From contig JAFKER010000006.1 in the NCBI GenBank assembly GCA_017308595.1, positions 62,001-126,000 of the forward strand: a stretch of DNA of 64,000 nt. Reading direction: 5' to 3'. Positions 1 to 9,299 of this stretch are shown here, piece by piece. The first letter of the stretch is position 1, and every line of letters begins with the position of its first letter. The position numbers and the translations under genes were made by a program. Below the pieces are notes generated by a model that was not told the origin of the DNA, ran no database searches, and worked only from the letters and a program-made list of their open reading frames with translations. Origin of the DNA: Afipia sp. GTDB lineage: Bacteria > Pseudomonadota > Alphaproteobacteria > Rhizobiales > Xanthobacteraceae.

Positions 1-104
1 GCCGTAATGATCGTGCCATCCAGATTGAACTCGATGACGGCCTGAGAGCGATTCAACGCATCGATCTGAGCCTGCGCATTACTACGTCTACCACCGCCGA
101 ACAT
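1..104 (-). CDS. PAS-domain protein, N-terminus only (probable methyl-accepting chemotaxis protein)
   Basis: Only the first 34 codons lie in the window; the gene runs off the left edge. The reverse strand reads from an ATG at 104, with GGAG eight bases upstream, into a short glycine/arginine leader and then ALNRSQAVIEFNLDGTII. That is the opening strand of a PAS domain as found at the N-terminus of many alphaproteobacterial chemoreceptors that lack a periplasmic sensor. The chemoreceptor assignment is from family resemblance; a PAS histidine kinase or diguanylate cyclase is possible. It is divergent from the PAS-AraC regulator at 593. Confidence 0.5.
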   Translation of the reverse strand, partial: MFGGGRRSNAQAQIDALNRSQAVIEFNLDGTIIT

Positions 105-592
105 TTCATGTGCTCCAATTAAACTGCTGGAAATTTCCAACGACAATCATCGAGGTGAAGCACATTTAATTGCAGTTACTTAATTCATCACCGGCTCAAT
201 TTCTGCCACCTTTGATCTGATCGTGCCAGCCATCACCACCGGCCCATACGGCGATAGTACGTTACTGCCATCTCAATAGATCGCAGATGAGAAAGTGTCA
301 GGACAGGCAGAGTTACGTCAGAAAAGACAAAATACTGCCCGCAACTCCACCCTTCATAACGCGCTCGCTTTCAAAAGAAACATTGCCTATTGGATGGGAG
401 ATGGAACTTTTCTTCTTTGTCTCCATTATTTTGCTGGGAAGACGAATGGCCGCAGGTGCAGGTGGGCAGCACGGCCTTTTGAGTAATAAGGTCTTTGAAC
501 TCATTGACATTGCATTTTTCTTGAAACGTGATTGTGGTGATGACCGCAATCACAGATCGCTCATGGCCGGGATTTTCTAAAGCGCGAATTTC
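105..592. other. AT-rich intergenic region, no gene seen
   Basis: The 488 bases between the divergent PAS gene and the first PAS-AraC regulator are AT-rich. Short open frames exist on both strands (for example 371-619 minus and 287-580 plus), but none has a good ribosome-binding site, recognisable family features or convincing codon use. It must hold both divergent promoters, which I could not pin down. Confidence 0.5.
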
Positions 593-1972
593 ATGAAGAA
601 AGATGAGGACAAGCGACACACCCCCGGAAATTCACCGCCGGGATTTTTTGTGCATGACGAGCAGGGCCGCTTCATCGACGTCAATGAGCAATCCTGCATC
701 GATCTCGGATACTCGCGCGAGGAGCTACTTTCACTCACGATCAATGATATTTCTCGTGGGGCTAACCCGGAAGAAAACGCCGAAAAATGGAGAAACGCGC
801 CGGCGGGATTGACCATGACGTTTCGGGAAATCGCACTGAGAAAGAACGGATCGACATATCCGGTTGAAATCAACTTTACCTGTCAAGCGCTAGGCGAACG
901 TAAGATATTCGTTGGACTGGCTCGCCAGCTTGGCGACGATACGTTTCAGCCGAACACAGGTGAAGTGCGGCGTGTATCGCTCCCCGATTCACTTTCGTCA
1001 TATCGCGACAGAGAGCTGCTTGGTCGATTTTCCACGTTCCGCGCGACTGATCTCGAGCAAATCCGGGCGAACATGTCGAGGTTCTTTAGCGCAACCGAAC
1101 TTGATCTGCCGTCAACGCCACTCGATTTGCGGGTGAATATGGCGACCCTGACTGACATCGATCTTATGTATGTGTCGACATCCGCAGACATTATCTTCAA
1201 TCTTCCTGCAATCGATCAATTCTGCATGCAATTTTCGTTGAGAGGCAGCGCCGCGACACGTATCGCAGGTGTTATTCACGATGTGAACGAGCGCCATGCA
1301 TGCATTGTTCCTCCGCGACTTCCCTCGTGCTTAAAATTCGACAGCGGACACCATCGCCTGGGTCTTCGAATTTCTCCTGAGACACTCAAACGCAAGCTCG
1401 GCGCCTTGACCGGGGAATCACCGAATGAAGACATTTCTTTCGATCCGCTGCTTGATATGACTCAGGAACAATCGCAACATTTGCTCTATACTTCATTATT
1501 CCTAGCCGAGGCTTTGGCGTGGTCATCTTCCACGGACATTCCCTCGCTCGTCGTGCGTGAACTTGAGCAAGCTGTCGTTGTCGCGGCTCTCGTGATCGAC
1601 CGAGATATTTCCAGGAAGCTTCTACAGAGAACTGCTCTGCTCACGGCTCCTCATCATGTTCGAGTCGCAGAAGAGTACCTGAGCGCCAATTGGGATCGTC
1701 TCGTCCCCATTGAAGAACTGGTGGCCGTGTCCGGCGTTGGGATGCGGACGCTCTTCCGTTCATTCAACCAGCACCGAGGGCAATCTCCGATGCAATTCGC
1801 GAGACTCATTCGGCTGCGCCGGGCGCAAGAACTTCTCTCATCACCAACGCCGGAAACAACGGTCTTGGGGACGGCCCTTGCCTGCGGCTACTCAAACTCC
1901 GGCCACTTCGCGCGGCAGTACTTTAACGCCTTCGGCGAACGTCCCTATCAGACTCTTGCGCGGCATCGCTGA
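593..1972 (+). CDS. PAS - AraC-binding-like - AraC HTH hybrid transcriptional regulator
   Basis: This 459-residue protein joins three modules. Residues about 15-115 are a PAS fold (FFVHDEQGRFIDVNEQSCIDL, then LGYSREELL). Residues about 175-340 resemble the ligand-binding N-domain of XylS/AraC activators (AraC_binding_2 type). Residues about 355-459 are a double helix-turn-helix AraC domain with MRTLFRSFNQHRGQSPMQF and ACGYSNSGHFARQYF. It should be a cytoplasmic DNA-binding regulator; the ligand cannot be deduced. PAS in front of an AraC regulator is unusual. The start codon is weakly supported because the upstream bases lack a clear Shine-Dalgarno. It is followed on the same strand by a relative at 2389 whose AraC domain is about 70% identical by eye. 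Confidence 0.82.
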   Translation: MKKDEDKRHTPGNSPPGFFVHDEQGRFIDVNEQSCIDLGYSREELLSLTINDISRGANPEENAEKWRNAPAGLTMTFREIALRKNGSTYPVEINFTCQALGERKIFVGLARQLGDDTFQPNTGEVRRVSLPDSLSSYRDRELLGRFSTFRATDLEQIRANMSRFFSATELDLPSTPLDLRVNMATLTDIDLMYVSTSADIIFNLPAIDQFCMQFSLRGSAATRIAGVIHDVNERHACIVPPRLPSCLKFDSGHHRLGLRISPETLKRKLGALTGESPNEDISFDPLLDMTQEQSQHLLYTSLFLAEALAWSSSTDIPSLVVRELEQAVVVAALVIDRDISRKLLQRTALLTAPHHVRVAEEYLSANWDRLVPIEELVAVSGVGMRTLFRSFNQHRGQSPMQFARLIRLRRAQELLSSPTPETTVLGTALACGYSNSGHFARQYFNAFGERPYQTLARHR

Positions 1973-2388
1973 TCAAAAGGAAGCCGCTCAAAAGGAAGCC
2001 ACGTTGCCACCCACAGGTATTTCCGCGGCTCGCTGTCAACAGTCCACACTATGGATGTTCTCCTGCCTTTGACAGAACCAAGAAACATCAAATTCCTGCC
2101 TCAAAAAGCCCGATGGTGACATGACATACACCCGCTTGACTTGCGGATATCCCTGTCATCGCGAAAGCATTCCGGGTCTGCGACAAACCTGGCTTATTCA
2201 CGATCTGTTCAGATGAGCCAGCCGACTGTCTGGCATAACGATTTGTACAGAGTTGCAGTCCAGCCGCGTCAAAACACAAAATTCTTCAGTGTGAATTCCA
2301 TAACAATAAGAAACGATGATTTCTGCGACAAGAATAGAGAGTTACCGACTGGTCCTGCGTAAATTAACGCAAGAGGGGACAGAGTTTC
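1973..2388. other. Intergenic region between the two PAS-AraC genes
   Basis: This is 416 bases of lower-GC sequence without a convincing gene. Immediately after the stop codon of the first regulator, the 12-base unit CAAAAGGAAGCC occurs twice in tandem (about 1975-2001). A GAGGGG stretch near 2371 serves as the likely ribosome-binding site of the next gene. I could not identify a promoter with confidence. Confidence 0.5.
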
Positions 2389-4071
2389 GTGAAGGGAAGC
2401 GGGCAAGAGGAAGTACCGGTCCATGCGCATAGATCGGGGACTTCCAGAGTAAACCAAATAGCGACAGTTGAAGACGTATCCAAACAAGAGCAGCTGCATT
2501 CAGCATCAACCGCGCTGTTAAATCTGCTCAAGTCTCCGGCCTGCCTTCTCGATTCAATCGGCAATATCGTGCACATGAATCAGTCGTGGCGAGAGCGCGC
2601 GCATTTCGCCAGCCCCAAAAGCAAATCCATGTCATGGGTGCAATCGATCTGGCCCGAAGATCGGCATATCGCTATCTCGCATATTCGATCCATCACGGCC
2701 ACGAGACGGAAGACAGACTTCACATGCCGCTTATGGAATGATGCCGAAACTGCACGCTGGTATCTTCTCAGCCTGCAACCAGCCACCGATATTGCCGCGG
2801 ATGAACATCAATGGTTGTGTATCGCAACCGACATTCAGGCGCTAAAATCGCGAGAAGCTGAGCTCGAACATCGCTTGTCCATTCAGACCGATATGCTCGA
2901 TATCAGTGTCGATTGCATCAAGCTCATCGCGATTGATGGCACTGTTGGACACATGAACAAGGCAGGTTGCCGCGCCTTGGGAATACCCGATAAATCTTCC
3001 TTCGGCATGCCCTGGCTTCCGCTTCTGCCCGGCGATGTATGGGCGGCTGGCGAGGAAGCCTTAAACGAGGCTCGCGCAGGAAAATTTTCGCGTTTTCCCG
3101 GACGCAGTGTTTTACCCGGTGAAGCTCCTCAATACTGGGACAATATGTTGACGCCGGTAATGGGACCTAACGGGCGACCCAGCATGGTTCTTTGCGTATC
3201 GCGCGAAGTAACAACTGAGCGCTTAGCGCAAGAAGCTCTTCGCCAAAGCGAGGAGCGGCTGAAAACCGCAGCGAAGATCGGCGGCCTCGGTATTTGGGAG
3301 TACGACATCGAAAAAGACAAGATCTACTGCGATGAAGCCTGCAATCAAATCCTGGGACGCGATCCGCATCAACCTGTTGAATTCATCAAAGAGCTCCAGC
3401 CATTCATCCATGCGGATGATTTGGATTGGCTTACCCATGCCATCGGAACCACCGCAGAATTCGTCGCGGAAAACTCTAATCGCGCGATGGTATTCAGAAT
3501 CATACGCCCCGATGGAGATGTTCGTTGGGTAAGAACCGGAGCTTCCGTGTTCAGAGATAATGCGGACATGCCGAGCCGTGTCATCGGCTTTGTAATTGAC
3601 ATTACAGATACGCAGCGCGGTGAACTTGTTCGTCGTGAGGAAAGGCTCGCGGTTAAAGGACGCAACGCCCCACTGGCTCACGATATTGTTGCGCACGCCC
3701 CAATTGAGCAGTTGAAGGGCTCCGGACGATCGAGCAGTTCGACAACACTTCCCTATCACCTTCGAAAAGCGGAGGAATATCTTGAGGCCAATTGGCACAG
3801 GATCGTTCCGATAGAAGAACTTGCCGTTGTGGCGGATGTGGGTGTTCGCACGCTCTTCCGTTCATTTAACCAATTCCGGGGATGTTCGCCAATGCAGTTC
3901 GCAAGGTTGGTTCGCTTGCATCGGGCTCGTGAGATTCTCTCGAACCCTGACTCAGAAACCACGGTAATTGGGACTGCGCTTGCCTGTGGCTATTCTAACG
4001 CAAGCCACTTCGCTCGGCACTACGTACAAGCTTTCGGTGAGCGTCCGTCACAAACTCTCACAAGCCGATGA
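2389..4071 (+). CDS. Triple-PAS - AraC HTH hybrid transcriptional regulator
   Basis: The protein has 560 residues from a GTG start. Three PAS modules can be seen: about 40-160 (ACLLDSIGNIVHMNQSW), about 165-285 (LIAIDGTVGHMNKAGCRALG, ending CVSREVTTERL) and about 290-410 (IGGLGIWEYDIEKDKIY, ending GFVIDITDTQRGEL, a PAC-like end). An AraC double helix-turn-helix occupies about 455-560 (VRTLFRSFNQFRGCSPMQF, ACGYSNASHFARHYV). The architecture looks like a sensor kinase whose catalytic half has been replaced by an AraC domain. The HTH is nearly the same as that of the upstream neighbour, so both may bind related sites. It lies next to a tRNA-linked integrase remnant, in line with horizontal origin. 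The signal is unknown. Confidence 0.82.
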   Translation: MKGSGQEEVPVHAHRSGTSRVNQIATVEDVSKQEQLHSASTALLNLLKSPACLLDSIGNIVHMNQSWRERAHFASPKSKSMSWVQSIWPEDRHIAISHIRSITATRRKTDFTCRLWNDAETARWYLLSLQPATDIAADEHQWLCIATDIQALKSREAELEHRLSIQTDMLDISVDCIKLIAIDGTVGHMNKAGCRALGIPDKSSFGMPWLPLLPGDVWAAGEEALNEARAGKFSRFPGRSVLPGEAPQYWDNMLTPVMGPNGRPSMVLCVSREVTTERLAQEALRQSEERLKTAAKIGGLGIWEYDIEKDKIYCDEACNQILGRDPHQPVEFIKELQPFIHADDLDWLTHAIGTTAEFVAENSNRAMVFRIIRPDGDVRWVRTGASVFRDNADMPSRVIGFVIDITDTQRGELVRREERLAVKGRNAPLAHDIVAHAPIEQLKGSGRSSSSTTLPYHLRKAEEYLEANWHRIVPIEELAVVADVGVRTLFRSFNQFRGCSPMQFARLVRLHRAREILSNPDSETTVIGTALACGYSNASHFARHYVQAFGERPSQTLTSR

Positions 4072-4072
4072 T

Positions 4073-4380
4073 TTAAGTCGGCAAAAGTATCGCGGATGAA
4101 CCCGCGACGGCAGATGGTGTGATGGCCTTCACGGCAGCGTCAAACAACTCGGAGGCCTTCAAGGCCTCCTGATGGTCGCGCCGCTTTGCCTGCTTCAATT
4201 CCTTCGTCGCGAGGGAACGAACGATCTCACGCTTGAAGCGGTGCGTCTTCGGATTGATGAGGTCGGCGAACGCATCGCGCATATGAGCGGCACGGGCTTC
4301 CCGGCCAGCGCTTCAGGCAGCCTTTTGCAAAACTCGTAGGTGCCCGATGCACGCCGTTGCATGTAACTCAAAGCCGCCAT
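4073..4380 (-). pseudogene. Tyrosine recombinase (DUF6538-type integrase) N-terminal remnant, frameshifted
   Basis: Reading leftward from an ATG at 4380, the first frame gives SYMQRRASGTYEFCKRLPEA, the typical beginning of phage/island integrases with a DUF6538 N-terminus. After GKPVP the frame is lost; one base later the match continues in another frame as HMRDAFADLINPKTHRFKRE and ends at about 4073. A single base lost near 4293-4297 explains the break. The catalytic tyrosine-recombinase domain is missing altogether. The gene begins about 100 bases from the 3' end of tRNA-Glu and reads away from it, the usual arrangement for an element inserted in a tRNA gene. This is a dead stub, not a working integrase. 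Confidence 0.75.
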
Positions 4381-4477
4381 TGTGGACCACCTCTGTGGGC
4401 TACGTTTGTGTAGCAAGGCGGCCTCTCTAAACTCATGATTGCTCAGAGTTTTCAGCTTTTCAATGCTTAGAAATCCT

Positions 4478-4552
4478 TGGCGCTCCCTAGGGGAATCGAA
4501 CCCCTGTTTCAGCCTTGAGAGGGCCGCGTCCTAACCGCTAGACGAAGGGAGC
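4478..4552 (-). tRNA. tRNA-Glu (anticodon CTC)
   Basis: On the minus strand the acceptor arms GCTCCCT (from 4552) and AGGGAGC (to 4482) pair fully, followed by discriminator G and an encoded CCA at 4480-4478. The anticodon arm CGGCC-CTCTCAA-GGCTG puts CTC in the anticodon position, which reads GAG (glutamate). The T-arm contains GGTTCGATTCC. Length and bases match bacterial tRNA-Glu. Its 3' end faces an integrase remnant, so the T-arm and acceptor region are the likely attachment site. Confidence 0.95.
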
Positions 4553-4746
4553 AAGCGCGGACAAGGGAATAGCCTCGAAATTGCGCTGCCGCAAGACTGG
4601 AAGCTGACGGAGGCCTTGAACCGAGCGGGAAACATGCGGAGCCGAGACAATCTTAAGTCCGCGGGGGCAAGTTTCACGTCCTGCAGACGAAAGCCCCCTG
4701 GGATGGGCGGGGCTGCTGTCTTTCGCGCCGCCTCTTATGAGGCGTA

Positions 4747-5077
4747 TCAGGGCTCATTGGCGAATTTGAGACGGCCGACAGCTTTGAGCGTCTTCGCATC
4801 ATAGGTGCGGATTTCGGTGACGCCGCCGATATCCACGGTCACGGCCAGCCGCTCGCCCGCGGTGGCGGTGGAGACGATCCGCGCCCCCTTGGGCAGAGTG
4901 GCGGTCACATCGGTGATCTGCACGCTTCCATCGCTGCGGAAAAGACGATAGCCGATAGCGACCAGCAAGGCCCCGACCCCGATCGCGGTGGTGAGGCCTG
5001 CGATCAGCATCATTCGCCGCACCCGCGCGATCAGTGCGGCTTGCTCGGGCGTTGGTTCAGGCGCAACAGTTTCAGAC

Positions 5078-5079
<2 letters not shown>
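4747..5079 (-). CDS. Small single-pass membrane protein (DUF6476-like)
   Basis: This 110-residue protein has a short cytoplasmic N-terminus, one hydrophobic helix at about 24-46 (MMLIAGLTTAIGVGALLVAI) and a soluble tail of about 60 residues with a beta-like pattern (ATLPKGARIVSTATAGERLA). Similar small proteins sit beside rluD in many Rhizobiales. The start codon overlaps the rluD start codon head to head (CATG at 5077-5080), so each promoter must lie inside the other gene. No function is known. Confidence 0.75.
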
Positions 5080-6100
<1,021 letters not shown>

Positions 6101-6317
6101 ATGGGATGCGCTAAAAAGCCGCATGGTTACAGACATTTAACCCGGGTCACGCCTTCGTGACCACGTTTTGTTCTTCCCTCCCCCTCGGGTTTTGGAGTAT
6201 GTTGCACCTGCGCTGGGATCGTCCCGGCGCGGAACATTGCAGCGCTTCTGGCTTTGACACAGCGGATGGCCTGCCTCGCCCGCCGCTATCGGGGGCGTGA
6301 ACTCTGGAGGGCGCAAC

Positions 6318-7217
6318 ATGGCCCGTGCAGCTACGCTTCCGGTTCTCAACGGAGAATCCGGTCTTGCTCACTACCTGACTGAAATTCGCAAATTCCCGAT
6401 GCTTGAGCCACAGCAGGAGTACATGCTGGCCAAGCGTTGGCGGGAGCATGACGACCGCGATGCGGCGCATCAGCTCGTCACCAGCCATCTCCGGCTCGTG
6501 GCCAAAATCGCCATGGGTTATCGCGGCTACGGCCTGCCGATTTCCGAGGTCGTCTCGGAAGGCAATGTCGGCCTGATGCAGGCGGTCAAGCGGTTCGAGC
6601 CCGAGAAGGGCTTCCGCCTCGCCACCTATGCGATGTGGTGGATCAAGGCATCGATCCAGGAATACATCCTGCGTTCGTGGTCGCTCGTGAAAATGGGCAC
6701 CACCGCGAACCAGAAGAAGCTGTTCTTCAACCTGCGCAAGGCGAAGAGCAAGATCTCCGCGCTTGAAGAGGGCGATCTTCGCCCCGATCAGGTCAAGCAG
6801 ATCGCGACCTCTCTCGGCGTCACCGAACAGGACGTTGTCGACATGAACCGCCGCCTCGGCGGCGATGCGTCGCTCAACGCTCCGATCCGCGACGACGGCG
6901 AACCCGGCGAATGGCAGGACTGGCTGGTCGATACCTCGCCCAACCAGGAAGCCATCATGGCGGAGAACGAGGAGTTCGATCATCGCCGCAGCGCCCTGAA
7001 CGGCGCGATGGGCGTGCTCAACAGCCGAGAGCGCCGCATTTTCGAGGCGCGGCGTCTGGCGGAAGAGCCGATGACTCTGGAAGACCTCGCCGCCGAGTTC
7101 GGCGTGTCGCGCGAGCGCGTGCGGCAGATCGAGGTCCGCGCCTTCGAGAAGGTGCAGGCGGCGGTGAAGACCACCGTGGCCCGCGCCGAACAGGCGACGC
7201 TGGAAGCGGCGTACTAA
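6318..7217 (+). CDS. rpoH: RNA polymerase sigma-32 factor RpoH
   Basis: This heat-shock sigma factor has 299 residues, the usual size. Region 2 is at about 50-120 (HLRLVAKIAMGYRGYGLPI, FRLATYAMWWIKASIQEYIL). The RpoH box QKKLFFNLR is at about 132-140, and region 4 with its helix-turn-helix is near 250-280 (LAAEFGVSRERVRQIEVRAF). The ATG at 6318 follows GGAGGG at 6306-6311 with good spacing and is preferred over an in-frame GTG at 6297. A strong hairpin terminator follows at 7302. Rhizobiales often carry more than one rpoH; which paralogue this is cannot be told. Confidence 0.95.
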   Translation: MARAATLPVLNGESGLAHYLTEIRKFPMLEPQQEYMLAKRWREHDDRDAAHQLVTSHLRLVAKIAMGYRGYGLPISEVVSEGNVGLMQAVKRFEPEKGFRLATYAMWWIKASIQEYILRSWSLVKMGTTANQKKLFFNLRKAKSKISALEEGDLRPDQVKQIATSLGVTEQDVVDMNRRLGGDASLNAPIRDDGEPGEWQDWLVDTSPNQEAIMAENEEFDHRRSALNGAMGVLNSRERRIFEARRLAEEPMTLEDLAAEFGVSRERVRQIEVRAFEKVQAAVKTTVARAEQATLEAAY

Positions 7218-7264
7218 CGCATGATCCCGAAAAGTGGGAACCGGTTTTCGGACCAGATCATGCG
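7218..7264. repeat. Rhizobiales palindromic intergenic element
   Basis: It begins one base after the rpoH stop codon. The outer arms CGCATGATC and GATCATGCG are perfect inverted repeats, and the inside contains CCGAAAAGTGGGAACCGGTTTTCGG, an imperfect palindrome. I recognise it from memory as a very common mobile palindrome of Bradyrhizobium-type genomes. Confidence 0.8.
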
Positions 7265-7301
7265 TGAATAAAGACCGCTTCTTCTCCACAACGAGATGCG
7301 A

Positions 7302-7327
7302 AAGCCGGCCTTCGGGCCGGCTTTTTT
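7302..7327 (+). terminator. Rho-independent terminator of rpoH
   Basis: The arms AAGCCGGCC and GGCCGGCTT enclose a TTCG tetraloop and run into six T residues. It lies 85 bases after rpoH and beyond the palindromic repeat. Confidence 0.9.
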
Positions 7328-7371
7328 GTTGTGGAGCCCGGCGCGTATCAGAGGCTGCCCTCGATGAAGCT

Positions 7372-7467
7372 GTCATTCCGGGGCGTGCGCGGCTTTGCGC
7401 GCGAACCCGGAATCCAGTCTGGTTCGGTCTGGATTCCGGACTGGCGCTGCGCGCCATCCGGAATGAC
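7372..7467. repeat. Inverted pair of GTCATTCCGG-type repeats
   Basis: The segment opens with GTCATTCCGGGGCG and closes with CATCCGGAATGAC, and the inner halves GGAATCCAG and TGGATTCC also mirror each other. The same element occurs between serA and serC at 22027-22132. Confidence 0.75.
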
Positions 7468-7488
7468 GGCGTGTGGCAACGACTCATG

Positions 7489-7824
7489 TCAGCTTGTCCG
7501 CCTCGCTCTCGCCCGCCGCATCCGCTGCAGTTCGTCATAGGCGAAGTCAATCGCGGCACCCTGTTCGAGAAACCCGGACAGGCGGTGATCGCCACCCGCC
7601 GCGCGGCAGGAAAACGCAGGCCCCAGACAGCGCCGCGCGCGACCACACGCGCGGTCCGGACAGATAAGCGAGGCGCAGCGGAAATCCATTTCCGCGCGCA
7701 CAACGACAAAGCCGCAATAAACGTAATCGCGCGCGGTGTGCGCGGCGCGTGTCTCGCCGCGCAGGCGCGGATTCTCCGTGCCGTCGAAACCGTAAGGACC
7801 TTCCAGCCTGAACCGCGCCGTCAT
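7489..7824 (-). CDS. Hypothetical protein with cysteine/arginine-rich centre
   Basis: This reading frame gives 111 residues from an ATG at 7824, with GGGAG spaced eight bases upstream. It has FRLEGPYGFDGTENPRL near the start and CASLICPDRACGRARRCLGP in the middle. The arginine-flanked cysteines resemble small conserved proteins of Bradyrhizobium relatives, but I cannot name a family. The region is high-GC and flanked by repeats, so a chance open frame is possible. Start and reality are both moderately uncertain. Confidence 0.5.
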   Translation of the reverse strand: MTARFRLEGPYGFDGTENPRLRGETRAAHTARDYVYCGFVVVRAEMDFRCASLICPDRACGRARRCLGPAFSCRAAGGDHRLSGFLEQGAAIDFAYDELQRMRRARARRTS

Positions 7825-7879
7825 CGGCATGCTCCCGTGGATGATGTTATCAAATGGAATGAGCGCACGCGCCGCCGGT

Positions 7880-8288
7880 CGCACGCATCGCGCACGGCGG
7901 CCTCGCCTCACCTTGTCCCTCGCACACATGAGGGGACGGAACGCCGAAAGGCGCACCTTGAGTGGAGTGACGCGCAGCGGATGATCCGCCAGCGCGCATC
8001 GCCTTTCGGCGCTCCGCCGCGGCGATTTTTGGCGACGGGATCGTTCTTCCGGGACAGGACGGACGCTTTCACGCCCCGATCCGGCGGGCTTTCGCCCGCT
8101 TTCGTCCCTGTCCGCGTCCAGCCATTAAAGGCAGAGCCACGTAGTTGGCCCGGACGATTCCCCGAAGCCTCCCGGACGCACGAGAGAACGTCTCTCCCGC
8201 GCGCGCAGGCGCCGCCTTCCCGCCCCGCGCATCGAAGCGTCCCAGGACACGCCCCTCAAGTGAGGCGGGATGTGTAGAGGATGGATCA
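7880..8288. repeat. Long GC-rich structured non-coding element, probably multicopy
   Basis: About 400 bases with many nested inverted repeats: GGACAGG (8052-8058) with CCTGTCC (8107-8113), GCGGGC-TTTC-GCCCGC (8084-8099), and further arms in the left part. Open frames cross it in several directions but look like artefacts of high GC. I recall closely similar blocks, often mis-annotated as hypothetical proteins, scattered through Bradyrhizobium-group genomes; that recollection is not checked. The boundaries are approximate. Confidence 0.5.
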
Positions 8289-8395
8289 GGGCGGGAAAAT
8301 TGTCAAGGAATTTATTCCTTGATTCGAGATTGATAAAGACTGCAGCTAACGAGCGTGATAATTTTGCGAAAGATATCAGAAATGCGGAAGGCTCA

Positions 8396-9256
8396 ATGCG
8401 CCCGAAATTCGGATTCCTTATCCTTCTGCTATCTACGCTCGCGTCTTCTTCTTGGGGCAATTTTGCCGCCGCAACCGAACCCCTTCAAAGCAGCGATTGG
8501 CTATATCGAATCGCACGCGATCCAGCTGGAGAGAAGGTAGTTGAGGTCAAATGGGCTGTTCGGAATCTTGGGAACATCAAGATTGTCCGCATCCCCTGGA
8601 ACTATCGCTCTCTCCTGCTCGGCACGAGCGACGGCGCTCAACTGATCGACAATGCCCACAAGGAAAGCCGCGACAACGGACATGCCGGCGTTTTTTCTTT
8701 CTCAATGATTTTGCCAGATGTCAAACCTCATGCAGGCATTGAGCCGTACCTGCTGGATCGCAACAAACGCGGCGAGATTGCGCAAGGGCTGGTCTACAAT
8801 GTCATCAACAAAAAATACCCATCTTGGGACGAGCGGCGAGTCTTCAGATCGCCTATCAGCATTGCCAAACCCTTTTTGTACACGGGCCCTGAACGCCTTC
8901 AAATTTCTCTCGTACCGAGATCTCCTCGGTTCGGTCTGAACAGAATTGGACCTGAACGATTTGTCGTCGAAGAGTGGCGAAAAAACACTCGTCTCGGGGG
9001 CGGACTTTACCGCGATATGTGGTTTGACGGTAATACGCCCGAAGATTCCCATTCTATTATTGTTTGCGGATCGGATGAACGAGCTGACGGCACACTCGAC
9101 CCCGAGAACGGCCCTTATCACATGTGCGAGCACACTTTTACCGTCGAAAAGCTGACAGCACGGGTAAAACTCTCGTATCGCAAAGGTTATCTGAAAGACT
9201 GGCGAGAAATCCGCACACGCACAGATGCTTTGCTGTCGTCGTTTCTCATTGATTAG
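8396..9256 (+). CDS. Unknown exported protein
   Basis: The 286-residue product begins with a signal peptide (KFGFLILLLSTLASSSWGN, likely cut after AAA near 26). The mature part has no family I recognise. It carries two cysteines near the C-terminus (IIVCGSDERADG and YHMCEHTF) that could form a disulfide, and a tail with KLTARVKLSYRKGYLKDW. GGAAG at 8386-8390 supports the ATG at 8396. Base composition is clearly lower in GC than the neighbours, and it lies between a long repeat and a toxin-antitoxin pair, so horizontal gain is likely. An envelope or immunity-type role would be a guess. Confidence 0.75.
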   Translation: MRPKFGFLILLLSTLASSSWGNFAAATEPLQSSDWLYRIARDPAGEKVVEVKWAVRNLGNIKIVRIPWNYRSLLLGTSDGAQLIDNAHKESRDNGHAGVFSFSMILPDVKPHAGIEPYLLDRNKRGEIAQGLVYNVINKKYPSWDERRVFRSPISIAKPFLYTGPERLQISLVPRSPRFGLNRIGPERFVVEEWRKNTRLGGGLYRDMWFDGNTPEDSHSIIVCGSDERADGTLDPENGPYHMCEHTFTVEKLTARVKLSYRKGYLKDWREIRTRTDALLSSFLID

Positions 9257-9265
9257 CTAGAGGAA

Positions 9266-9296
9266 GCCGGATTTCGCTGCGCTCCATCCGGGCTAC
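9266..9296. repeat. Short imperfect palindromic repeat (GCCGGATTTCGCTGCG type)
   Basis: The sequence from GCCGGATTTCGC to CATCCGGGCTAC folds back on itself. It lies between the unknown exported protein and the antitoxin stop codon and resembles a repeat common in this group of bacteria. Confidence 0.55.
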
Positions 9297-9299
9297 AGA

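Noticed and set aside
371..619. A minus-strand frame before the first PAS-AraC gene
   Set aside because: The partial pattern ITFQEKCNVNEF did not fit any family I could test, and the frame overlaps the start of the regulator.
4616..4804. A short plus-strand frame beside tRNA-Glu
   Set aside because: No ribosome-binding site or recognisable pattern, and it overlaps the end of the DUF6476-like gene.
6253..6300. TTGACA near 6254 as the -35 box of rpoH
   Set aside because: No acceptable -10 hexamer stands at 16-18 bases, so I do not call a promoter.
7218..7467. Possible CRISPR-like repeats
   Set aside because: The units are single palindromic elements without regular spacers, and no cas genes are present.
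6147..7709. A 520-codon minus-strand frame across rpoH
   Set aside because: It is the antisense shadow of rpoH with low-complexity histidine/arginine composition and crosses repeats and a terminator.
8125..8460. A minus-strand frame across the structured repeat block
   Set aside because: It lies mostly in non-coding repeat and overlaps the start of a real gene on the other strand.
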